DNA from: JBCCMQ01 sp039026235
GTDB lineage: Bacteria > Pseudomonadota > Alphaproteobacteria > Rhodobacterales > Rhodobacteraceae
Direction of reading: 5' to 3'
Length of the DNA stretch: 64,000 nt
NCBI GenBank assembly: GCA_039026235.1
Contig: JBCCMQ010000007.1
Span: 62,001 to 126,000 of the forward strand
Part shown: one piece after another, positions 26,101-33,796 of the stretch
How positions within the stretch are numbered: the first letter of the stretch is position 1
Layout of the letters: each line of letters starts with the position of its first letter
The notes under the pieces: generated by a model
Databases searched by the model: none
Told to the model about the DNA's origin: nothing
The model's input: the letters and a program-made list of their open reading frames with translations, nothing else
Translations under genes and position numbers: made by a program

Positions 26101-26987
26101 CGCAAAGCGCCGAGGTCCGGCTGATCGGTTTTCAGGTAGTCGAAGAATTCGCTGTCCGGAGAAATGACCAGGGTAGAGTTGTCGGCCTGAAGCGCGCGCT
26201 GGTACGCGGTTAGCGACCGATAGAACTGAAAGAATTCCTGATCCTGCCCAAAGGCTGCTGCAAATATCGCGTTGCGTCGGGCATCCGCCTCGCCGCGGGC
26301 AATTTCAGCCTGACGGTTGGCGTCAGACACCAATTCGACGACTGTTCTGTCTGCCTGTGCCGTCACCCGCTGTGCGGCCTCTCTACCGCGTGCGCGTTCG
26401 TCGGTCGCTTCACGGACCCGCTCAGCCCGCATCCGCTCAAACGTCGCCTCGAGGTTCTGATCCGGCAGATTTGTCTGCTTAAGACGCACGTCCACAACAT
26501 CAAGGCCAAGGGCGCTGGCACGGCTGTCCGCCCGCTGGCGGATCCGGTTCATCAGCTCGGCCCGCTCTGAAGACAGTATGGTATTCGATGTAACGCCCTC
26601 TTCACCCAGAACCGCGCGGATCTGCGGGTTCAGAATGCCTGCCAGGCGGTCTTCGGCAACCGGCAATCCGCCAGCGCCAACCGCCTCTCGAAACTGCCGC
26701 ACGTTTGCAATCCGGTACCGCGCGAACGCATCGACCACCAGACGCCTGTCATCCGAAGGTGTGACTTCGATGGGCGGTGTATCCAAAGACAGAATACGGT
26801 CGTCGTACCGAACAACTTCCTGAATAACGGGCACTTTGAACGCAAGTCCCGGTTCTTCCTTGATGGCACGGATCTGACCGAACTGCAGCACCAGCGCCTT
26901 TTCGCGCTCGTCGACGATATAGATGGCGTTCAAAAGAAGAGCGATGCCAACAACCACAACGCCAAGCAAAACTGTCATACGGTTCAT
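26097..26987 (-). CDS. hflC: HflC, modulator of FtsH protease
   Basis: An SPFH/prohibitin-domain protein of 296 residues anchored by one N-terminal helix (MTVLLGVVVVGIALLLNAIY). Then come VDEREKALVLQFGQI, VVRYDDRILSLDTPP and the coiled-coil stretch rich in Arg, Glu and Ala (FERMRAERVREATDERARG). With HflK it forms a large periplasm-facing cage that limits FtsH degradation of membrane proteins. The start overlaps the hflK stop. Confidence 0.95.
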   Translation of the reverse strand: MNRMTVLLGVVVVGIALLLNAIYIVDEREKALVLQFGQIRAIKEEPGLAFKVPVIQEVVRYDDRILSLDTPPIEVTPSDDRRLVVDAFARYRIANVRQFREAVGAGGLPVAEDRLAGILNPQIRAVLGEEGVTSNTILSSERAELMNRIRQRADSRASALGLDVVDVRLKQTNLPDQNLEATFERMRAERVREATDERARGREAAQRVTAQADRTVVELVSDANRQAEIARGEADARRNAIFAAAFGQDQEFFQFYRSLTAYQRALQADNSTLVISPDSEFFDYLKTDQPDLGALR

Positions 26988-28141
26988 CAGTTCGTTCCTC
27001 CTGATGCAGAGCGATTGCGATTGAGTTCATTAAGCGGAAGATACGGCACGACCCCCTGCGTCCCAGCGCCGGTATCGTCGACAATGACCTTGTCGACGCG
27101 GCCAAGGACCTGTTCCATTGTCTCAAGGTAAAGTCGCTTGCGCGTAACCTCTGGCGCTTTGGTGTATTCTTCCAGAACCGCCGAAAAACGGCTTGCTTCA
27201 CCCTCCGCCTCATTCACCACGCGCGCGCGGTAGGCTTCGGCGTCTTCAAGGATCTGGGCCGCCTCGCCTCGGGCCCCGGCCAGAGCGCGGTTAGCGTAGG
27301 CATCGGCTTCGCGTTGCAACCTGTCGCGTTCCTGCTCGGCCGCCTGGACATCGCGGAATGCATCGATCACGTCGCCCGGCGGGTCGGCCTTGTCGAGGTT
27401 GACGCGCACCACGTTGATCCCCGCGTCATAGCCATCCAAAGTTGACTGTATCAGCTCTTCCGCTTCGGTCGCGATCGCCGCCCGATCGCGGTTCAGAATG
27501 GGTGCAAGTTCGCTGCCCGCAACGATCTCGCGCATCGCTGATTCCGAAACGGCGCGCACGGTCTGCTCTCCGTCCCTCAAATTGAAAAGGAACTTCGCAG
27601 GATCATTGATGTTCCAGACAACCTGAAAATCGATGTCGACGATGTTTTCGTCGGTCGTCAGCATGAGGCCTACATCCCCGCTTCTTGAACCGCTTCGGGT
27701 CACGCCGATGTCTTCGGAACGTTCGGTCGTTGTGGCGATGACCTCTGCTGTGATCAGCGGCCACGGTGCGAGGTGGGGACCGGCATCCGTAGTGCGGTAG
27801 TACTCACCGAGGAAAAGCTCCACGCCCTTTTCTTCTGGTGCAACCGTATAAAACGACAGCCAGAACCAGACGCCAAGTATGGCAAGAATGCCGACGCTTA
27901 CCGACCCGCGGGTGAAAATAGGTCCGCCGCCGCCACGCCCGCCGGGCCCGCGCCCGTTGGTTCCGCCGCGGCCACCCATCAGAACCTTCAGCTGTTCCTG
28001 GCCTTTTCTTACGATCTCATCGATTTCCGGAATCTGAGGATCGCCGCCAGGCCGCCGGCCCGGACCGCGCCCGCCACCGTTGTCGTCATCGCCGCCACGA
28101 TTTCCGCCGCCGCCCCAAGGGCCGCCGTTATTGCCAGCCAT
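26987..28141 (-). CDS. hflK: HflK, modulator of FtsH protease
   Basis: A 384-residue partner of HflC. It has a Gly/Asn/Arg-rich cytosolic N-terminus (residues 1-70), one membrane helix (VGILAILGVWFWLSFYTV), the SPFH domain (APEEKGVELFLGEYYRT, then EDIGVTRSGSRSGDVGLMLT) and a coiled coil (AAEQERDRLQREADAYANRA). I chose the second candidate start (AGGAG about 11 bases before). The first would place its codon right against the Shine-Dalgarno sequence. Confidence 0.94.
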   Translation of the reverse strand: MAGNNGGPWGGGGNRGGDDDNGGGRGPGRRPGGDPQIPEIDEIVRKGQEQLKVLMGGRGGTNGRGPGGRGGGGPIFTRGSVSVGILAILGVWFWLSFYTVAPEEKGVELFLGEYYRTTDAGPHLAPWPLITAEVIATTTERSEDIGVTRSGSRSGDVGLMLTTDENIVDIDFQVVWNINDPAKFLFNLRDGEQTVRAVSESAMREIVAGSELAPILNRDRAAIATEAEELIQSTLDGYDAGINVVRVNLDKADPPGDVIDAFRDVQAAEQERDRLQREADAYANRALAGARGEAAQILEDAEAYRARVVNEAEGEASRFSAVLEEYTKAPEVTRKRLYLETMEQVLGRVDKVIVDDTGAGTQGVVPYLPLNELNRNRSASGGTN

Positions 28142-28196
28142 ATGGTTGGTCACTCCTTCGTTGTTGATCAGCTAAATGTATGTTCAGCCGCCAAAT

Positions 28197-29555
28197 TCAA
28201 GCACTCCGCACAGGCGTGCGCAGCGTTACAAGCTCTTCTGAAACCGTCGGGTGTACCGCCACGGTCCGATCGAAATCTTCTTTTGTCGCGCCCATTTTTA
28301 TGGCCACGCCCGCCAATTGGATCATCTCGCCCGCACCGGGTGAGACAATATGGCATCCAAGTATCTTCCGGGTCGCTTTTGACACGATCAGCTTCATCAA
28401 GACACGGTCAGTACGGCCAATAAAAGCAGTCTGCATTGGTTTGAACGAGGTCGCATAGACGTCAATTTCCTCTTGATCGCGTGCATCTTCTTCCGTCATG
28501 CCGACGGTGCCCATCTCGGGTTGGGTGAACACGGCCGATGGTATGAGCGCATGATCGACCGGCGTTGGATTACCCCTGAACACAGTTTCGACAAACTGCA
28601 TCCCTTCCCGGATTGCCACGGGCGTAAGGTTGACGCGGTTGGTGACATCCCCAATCGCGTATATCGAGGGAATGGATGTTTGACTATATTCGTCGACCAC
28701 AATCTCGCCGCGCCGTCCGATTTCGACGCCCAGGTGCTCCAGCCCGATATCCTGCGTGTTTGGCGTCCGGCCAGTGGCCATCATGATTGCGTCAACGACA
28801 ATCTCGGACCCATCGGTGGCTTTTGTCCAAATGCCATCGGGCGTTTCGCGAACTTCCATCAGTGATGTGCCGGTGTGTATATCGACACCCCGGTCTCGCA
28901 TACCCTCGGCGATCAGGCCCCGTGCCTCGTCGTCAAATCCACGAAGTATCTGGGCGCCGCGATAATACTGGCAGACCTCGGACCCCAGACCATTCATGAT
29001 CCCGGCGAATTCACACGCGATGTAACCGCCACCAACAATCAACAGTCTCTTGGGTATCTCAGGCAGGTGGAACATCTCGTTCGACGTGATCGTATGTTCT
29101 TTGCCAGGAAAGTCCGGAACGAACGGACGACCACCCGTCGCCACAAGGATATGCTTGGCGGACAGGGTCTCCCCCGTTGCCAATTCAATCTCATGCGGTC
29201 CAGAAACGCGTGCCCGGGTGTCGAAAGTGGTAACACCACTTCCGGACAGAAGGTTGCGATAGATGTCCTCAAGCCGGTCAAGCTCTGTCTCAAGGCGATC
29301 CTTAAAAGCGCCCCAATCAAAGCCGTCGTTTTTCAGTTTCCAACCATAGCCGGCGGCGTCTTCGACGACAGGCGCGTATTCACTCGCGAAGACCATAAGC
29401 TTTTTCGGGACACATCCGCGAATGACACAGGTTCCGCCGTAGCGGTCCATTTCCGCAAGTGCGACCTTTGCTCCGGTCTCGCGGGCAGCGACCCGCGCTG
29501 CGCGAACGCCGCCCGAGCCTCCGCCGATCACAAACAGATCGAAATCAAAGGTCAT
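28197..29555 (-). CDS. gor: Glutathione-disulfide reductase
   Basis: FAD-dependent disulfide oxidoreductase of 452 residues. The FAD loop is FVIGGGSGGVRAARVA, the redox-active pair is Cys43/Cys48 in GGTCVIRGCVPKKL, the NADPH loop is LLIVGGGYIACEFAG, and the interface catalytic His is in VAVHPTVSEEL. It reduces oxidised glutathione with NADPH in the cytoplasm. It stands 21 bp after rpiA on the same strand. Confidence 0.93.
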   Translation of the reverse strand: MTFDFDLFVIGGGSGGVRAARVAARETGAKVALAEMDRYGGTCVIRGCVPKKLMVFASEYAPVVEDAAGYGWKLKNDGFDWGAFKDRLETELDRLEDIYRNLLSGSGVTTFDTRARVSGPHEIELATGETLSAKHILVATGGRPFVPDFPGKEHTITSNEMFHLPEIPKRLLIVGGGYIACEFAGIMNGLGSEVCQYYRGAQILRGFDDEARGLIAEGMRDRGVDIHTGTSLMEVRETPDGIWTKATDGSEIVVDAIMMATGRTPNTQDIGLEHLGVEIGRRGEIVVDEYSQTSIPSIYAIGDVTNRVNLTPVAIREGMQFVETVFRGNPTPVDHALIPSAVFTQPEMGTVGMTEEDARDQEEIDVYATSFKPMQTAFIGRTDRVLMKLIVSKATRKILGCHIVSPGAGEMIQLAGVAIKMGATKEDFDRTVAVHPTVSEELVTLRTPVRSA

Positions 29556-29576
29556 TTCAGGTCCTTCTTACAGTGC

Positions 29577-30380
29577 TCAGTCAGCAATATCGGTGAAAAG
29601 ATTGTCTGGCGGGTTGGACTTCAGAGGCCCGTCGGAAGACTGCGCACCCGTTCTAATGTCGATGGTCTCGGTTCGACCGTCGCCAAAACCAATGATGACC
29701 TTATCACAGATATCGATGAAAAGGCCGTTCTCGACCACACCCGGTATCTGGTTCAGGATCAAGGCAAGCTGGCGCGCCTTTCCGATGCGTCGCAGGCTCA
29801 GGTCGAGGATTTGGTTTCCTTCGTCGGTGAAAAAGGCCGCGTCGCCGTTCTGGCGCAGCGCCACGTCGCTGCCAAGAATATCAATGCCCAGAAGGGTTTC
29901 CTTGATCAGGGCTTTGGTCGCCTGCCATCCAAAGGGCACCACTTCAACTGGCAACGGGAACGCGCCCAGCGTGTCAACCTTCTTCGAGGCATCCGCGATC
30001 ACGACCATCTGGTCGCTGGCTGTGGCAACGATCTTTTCCCGCAATAAGGCGCCACCGGCACCCTTGATCAGATTAAAGTCTTTGTCGAATTCGTCAGCGC
30101 CATCGATTGTCAGATCCAGCCAGCCTGCTTCGTTAAGCGATACAACCTCTATGCCTTCTGAAGCGGCCTGGACCGCAGTGCGCTCGGACGTTGCAACCGC
30201 TGTGAATTTCAAGCCTTCTTCGCGCACCCTTTCGCCGAGACGTTGCACGAGATGGGCAGCGGTCGACCCCGTGCCCAGACCCACACGCATTCCGTCAAAG
30301 ACGAGCTGCGCGGCCCGATAGGCCGCCGCGTCCTTGGCGCGCTCTGAAGGCGACAGATCACTCGTCATGACACTCGGCAT
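29577..30380 (-). CDS. rpiA: Ribose-5-phosphate isomerase A
   Basis: Interconverts ribose 5-phosphate and ribulose 5-phosphate (pentose phosphate pathway). It has 267 residues with VGLGTGSTAAHLVQRLGE near residue 33, DLTIDGADEFDKDFNLIKG with the catalytic acid, GGALLREKIVA, and a C-terminal PGVVENGLFIDICDKVIIG. The ATG at 30380 is preceded by AGAGGA at 7 bases. The frame stays open further upstream, but that part has no RpiA likeness. Confidence 0.94.
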   Translation of the reverse strand: MPSVMTSDLSPSERAKDAAAYRAAQLVFDGMRVGLGTGSTAAHLVQRLGERVREEGLKFTAVATSERTAVQAASEGIEVVSLNEAGWLDLTIDGADEFDKDFNLIKGAGGALLREKIVATASDQMVVIADASKKVDTLGAFPLPVEVVPFGWQATKALIKETLLGIDILGSDVALRQNGDAAFFTDEGNQILDLSLRRIGKARQLALILNQIPGVVENGLFIDICDKVIIGFGDGRTETIDIRTGAQSSDGPLKSNPPDNLFTDIAD

Positions 30381-30656
30381 GGGCGTTCCTCTTGTGCAAG
30401 TGCGCTGCGTTATAGGCAATCTTTCGAAGTTGTGCGAGGGGCGAAAGTGCGGGTGACTTTTGCGGGCGACGTTCGTGCGACTTGCCTTTGGATACGATGA
30501 GGAAAGAGCCGCAGAAACCGGCATCCGCAAGATCTAATCGACTAATTTGATTGCGGGGCGTGCGACGGCGCCGAATGTCAATGACCGGTCGCTTTTCAAC
30601 GCGCCGAAACGCACCATCTTTGAGAAACGAATTCGTCCCAGCGCAACGCGAGCATC

Positions 30657-32030
30657 ATGTTTCTTTCCGTGTTTGACATATTCAAGGTCGGTGTCGGCCC
30701 GTCTTCAAGCCACACAATGGGCCCCATGGTGGCAGCTGCCCGGTTTCTTGACGATATGCGGCAAAGCCCCTTTGAGATCCATGGCCTGCGCGCATCTCTG
30801 CATGGATCGCTGGCCTTCACGGGCGTGGGACACGCGACCGATCGGGCGGTCTGTCTTGGCTTTGCAGGTATGGCGCCGGAGAGTTTTGATGCCGAGCGGG
30901 CCGAGACGCTGCTGGCGGCGATGCGCTCTTCACGGACTGTTACCCCCGAAGGACTTGGCCGGCTGCGGTTTGATCCAGAGCGCGATCTAATCTTCGACTA
31001 TGAAAAGAACCTGCCTGGGCACGCCAACGGCATGGTTCTGATGGCGACCGATGCCCAGGGTGATGTGGTTCAGCGTGAGGTCTATTATTCGATCGGCGGT
31101 GGCTTCGTCGTGACCCAGGCAGAACTTGAGACAGGCAGCGGCACTGCGCATGCGCAGGACGTGCCATTTCCGTTCAAGACCGGTGAAGAGATGCTTGGCA
31201 TGGCGGCTTCCAGCGGCAAATCGATTGCCGCGCTGAAGGAAGACAACGAACGCATCGTGCGAACCGATGCCGACATTTCAAAAGGCATAGACCGGATCTG
31301 GGAGGTCATGGGCGCCTGCATTGATCGCGGGCTTGCCGGTGACGGCATTCTGCCGGGCGGCCTGAACGTCCGGCGGCGCGCCGGCGGTATCCACCGTTCG
31401 CTTATGCGAGAGCGCGGATTGAACATACAGGCGCCGCATAGCATCAACGACTGGATCAGCGTGTACGCCATGGCGGTGAACGAAGAAAACGCTGCCGGCG
31501 GCCAGGTCGTGACCGCCCCAACGAACGGCGCGGCCGGCGTCGTGCCCGCGGTCCTGAGGTACTATCTGGACCATGTACCATCAGCCACCCGCAGCGACGT
31601 GCGTGCTTTTCTTCTGACCGCCGCCGCTGTCGGCGGCATCATAAAGCACAACGCATCCATCTCTGGCGCCGAAGCGGGGTGCCAGGCAGAAGTTGGCAGC
31701 GCAAGCGCGATGGCCGCCGCTGGGCTAGCTGCCGTCATGGGTGGCACCCCACAGCAGGTCGAGAACGCGGCCGAGATCGCCCTCGAGCATCACCTGGGTA
31801 TGACCTGTGACCCGGTGGGCGGTCTGGTTCAGGTGCCATGCATCGAACGAAACGGCCTGGGTGCGGTCAAAGCCGTCAGCGCGGCCTCGCTCAGTTTGCG
31901 CGGCGATGGCATCCATATCGTGCCGCTTGACGCAGCGATTGAAACCATGCGCCAGACAGGGCGCGATATGAGCGAGAAGTACAAGGAAACCTCGCTTGGC
32001 GGGCTCGCCGTCAACATTCCGAACTGCTGA
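30657..32030 (+). CDS. sdaA: L-serine ammonia-lyase, iron-sulfur type
   Basis: Converts L-serine to pyruvate and ammonia using a [4Fe-4S] cluster. The single chain of 457 residues carries the beta domain first (MFLSVFDIFKVGVGPSSSHT) and the catalytic alpha domain second, with Cys in GAEAGCQAEVGSASAMAAAG and GMTCDPVGGLVQVPCIERN. The length matches one-chain SdaA. It stands alone, with 276 bp of apparently empty DNA before it. Confidence 0.95.
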   Translation: MFLSVFDIFKVGVGPSSSHTMGPMVAAARFLDDMRQSPFEIHGLRASLHGSLAFTGVGHATDRAVCLGFAGMAPESFDAERAETLLAAMRSSRTVTPEGLGRLRFDPERDLIFDYEKNLPGHANGMVLMATDAQGDVVQREVYYSIGGGFVVTQAELETGSGTAHAQDVPFPFKTGEEMLGMAASSGKSIAALKEDNERIVRTDADISKGIDRIWEVMGACIDRGLAGDGILPGGLNVRRRAGGIHRSLMRERGLNIQAPHSINDWISVYAMAVNEENAAGGQVVTAPTNGAAGVVPAVLRYYLDHVPSATRSDVRAFLLTAAAVGGIIKHNASISGAEAGCQAEVGSASAMAAAGLAAVMGGTPQQVENAAEIALEHHLGMTCDPVGGLVQVPCIERNGLGAVKAVSAASLSLRGDGIHIVPLDAAIETMRQTGRDMSEKYKETSLGGLAVNIPNC

Positions 32031-32098
32031 CGACAAAACACGGCTGCCCAAGCACCTTGAAACTGGCAATCCTCGGCTTGCCATGACAGGCAGATGGA

Positions 32099-33022
32099 AT
32101 GACCAGAGACCGTCCATTCCTTGGCATTCTTATGATGCTTGGCTTTTGCGTCTTAGCGCCAGCAACGGACGCCTTGGCCAAAGCGCTAACCGCCTTCTTT
32201 CCGGTCGTTCAGCTGATCGTCGTCCGCTTTGTCTTTCAGACGATCCTGCTGGCTCCGATCACAAAACAATCCGAGTACGGCAAGCTTCGCGACTTCAAGC
32301 TTACAGGGCTGATCATCTGGCGCACGTTGCTGCACATATTCGGCATCGGAATGATGTTTACCGCGCTGATCTACCTGCCGCTGGCCGAAGCGATCGCAAT
32401 CGCTTTCGTCATGCCCTTTATCATGCTGCTGTTGGGTCGGACTTTCCTGAACGAAACCGTTGGTTTTCGCAGGTTGACGGCCTGTGTTGTCGGTTTTGTG
32501 GGTACACTTATGGTGGTCCAACCGACTTTCGCCAATGTCGGGTGGCCGGCGCTGTTGCCGCTTGGCGTCGCGTTTATCTTCGCACTGTTCATGCTGACCA
32601 CGCGACAGGTGGCCAAGCAGATTGACCCGGTCGCGCTGCAAACGGTTTCGGGTATGATGGCGAGCGTTGTCCTTGTTCCAATACTGATGGCAGCTGCGGC
32701 ATTCGGCGTTGAGTTTGCCCAGATCCCGGCACTGACATCGGGCCTGATGGTTGCATTGTTCTTTCTTGGGCTACTCGGAACCGCCGCGCACCTTTTGATG
32801 ACTTGGAGCCTCCGATTTGCACCATCGGCAACGCTGGCCCCGATGCAGTATCTTGAGATCCCGATCGCAACGCTGGTCGGCTGGCTTGTCTTTCGCGATC
32901 TGCCGAACGGATTGGCCAGCGCAGGGATCGCGGTGACGATCCTTGCCGGACTTTACATCATCTACCGCGAGGGTCGGGAAAGCGCGGCCGTCTCACCCGG
33001 AGAAAGCTCACCCACGACCTGA
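32099..33022 (+). CDS. DMT-family (EamA) membrane exporter
   Basis: A 307-residue membrane protein with ten hydrophobic helices in two EamA repeats (first repeat FLGILMMLGFCVLAPATDAL; second LPLGVAFIFALFMLTTRQVA). The end AMQYLEIPIATLVGW-type region is present as PMQYLEIPIATLVGWLVF. Such proteins export amino acids or other metabolites; the substrate is unknown. The 3' end overlaps the convergent thiamine pyrophosphokinase gene by 61 bp. Confidence 0.88.
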   Translation: MTRDRPFLGILMMLGFCVLAPATDALAKALTAFFPVVQLIVVRFVFQTILLAPITKQSEYGKLRDFKLTGLIIWRTLLHIFGIGMMFTALIYLPLAEAIAIAFVMPFIMLLLGRTFLNETVGFRRLTACVVGFVGTLMVVQPTFANVGWPALLPLGVAFIFALFMLTTRQVAKQIDPVALQTVSGMMASVVLVPILMAAAAFGVEFAQIPALTSGLMVALFFLGLLGTAAHLLMTWSLRFAPSATLAPMQYLEIPIATLVGWLVFRDLPNGLASAGIAVTILAGLYIIYREGRESAAVSPGESSPTT

Positions 33023-33657
33023 TCAAGGAAGGCAAGCGGCAGAAAGCCCAGAAGCCCGGGTGCTTCCGTCCAGATCTCCACCCTGCCCCCACTTGCGGCA
33101 TTGGACGTCCCGATCGGGCCATCAGGTGCGAAGGGAACGTCGTCAATTGGCCAGATCAAACCGGTGCTCTTGGCCCGAACCTTTGCCATAGGAAAGATCG
33201 ACACGCATGTGGCGGTGGGCAGGTTCAGCACCAACTTTCTTGGCAACACAAAGCAGACGTCATCAGAACCGAGCACAACACAAGGTCGGTCATGATGTCG
33301 TACCAACGCATTGCAGACAGCCAGCGTGTGATCAAGGCGTGCACCCGTGAAACCGACAGCTAGGATCAGCGGCGATGAGATGCGCGTAAGACACTTCTCA
33401 AAGTCCGTGCTGTCCTGTTCGGCAATGTGATAAAATCGGTCGGGCGGAAGGGCTGTGCGAACACTTTCTTCGAGAGAATCAAAGTCGCCGATAACTGCGT
33501 CCGGATGGTGGCCTTCAGCTATGGCGGCGTTGGCGCCACCGTCGGCGGCGACCAATGTCTTGGCACGGGCAAGCGAAAGGGTCAGAATGTCGGCCTGAAA
33601 GTCGCCCGCACCCAGCAAAACAACCGGATGATCGGTCTCAACAATTTGTGCGATCAT
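32962..33657 (-). CDS. thiN: Thiamine pyrophosphokinase
   Basis: Phosphorylates thiamine to thiamine diphosphate with ATP. The 231-residue protein has the N-terminal catalytic Rossmann-like domain (LVAADGGANAAIAEGHHPDAV, IGDFDSLEE, EQDSTDFEKCL) with the conserved Asp residues. The TPK B1-binding domain at the C-terminus contains the loop TGLIWPIDD. It overlaps the convergent exporter gene tail to tail. Confidence 0.9.
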   Translation of the reverse strand: MIAQIVETDHPVVLLGAGDFQADILTLSLARAKTLVAADGGANAAIAEGHHPDAVIGDFDSLEESVRTALPPDRFYHIAEQDSTDFEKCLTRISSPLILAVGFTGARLDHTLAVCNALVRHHDRPCVVLGSDDVCFVLPRKLVLNLPTATCVSIFPMAKVRAKSTGLIWPIDDVPFAPDGPIGTSNAASGGRVEIWTEAPGLLGFLPLAFLDQVVGELSPGETAALSRPSR

Positions 33658-33796
33658 GGCGGATTACTGCCACTTTGCGGCGATTGCCACAATCTGGTCA
33701 TGAAAAGAACCCGCAATTATCCCGGTTTCGTGCAAATTCATGATCATGCGCGTGGTAAACACTGTGTTGCTGAATTGACAGAAAGCGAGCAGTTCA

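Noticed and set aside
28875..30047. A 390-codon plus-strand frame
   Set aside because: It is antisense to gor and rpiA, both of which match well-known families over their full length.
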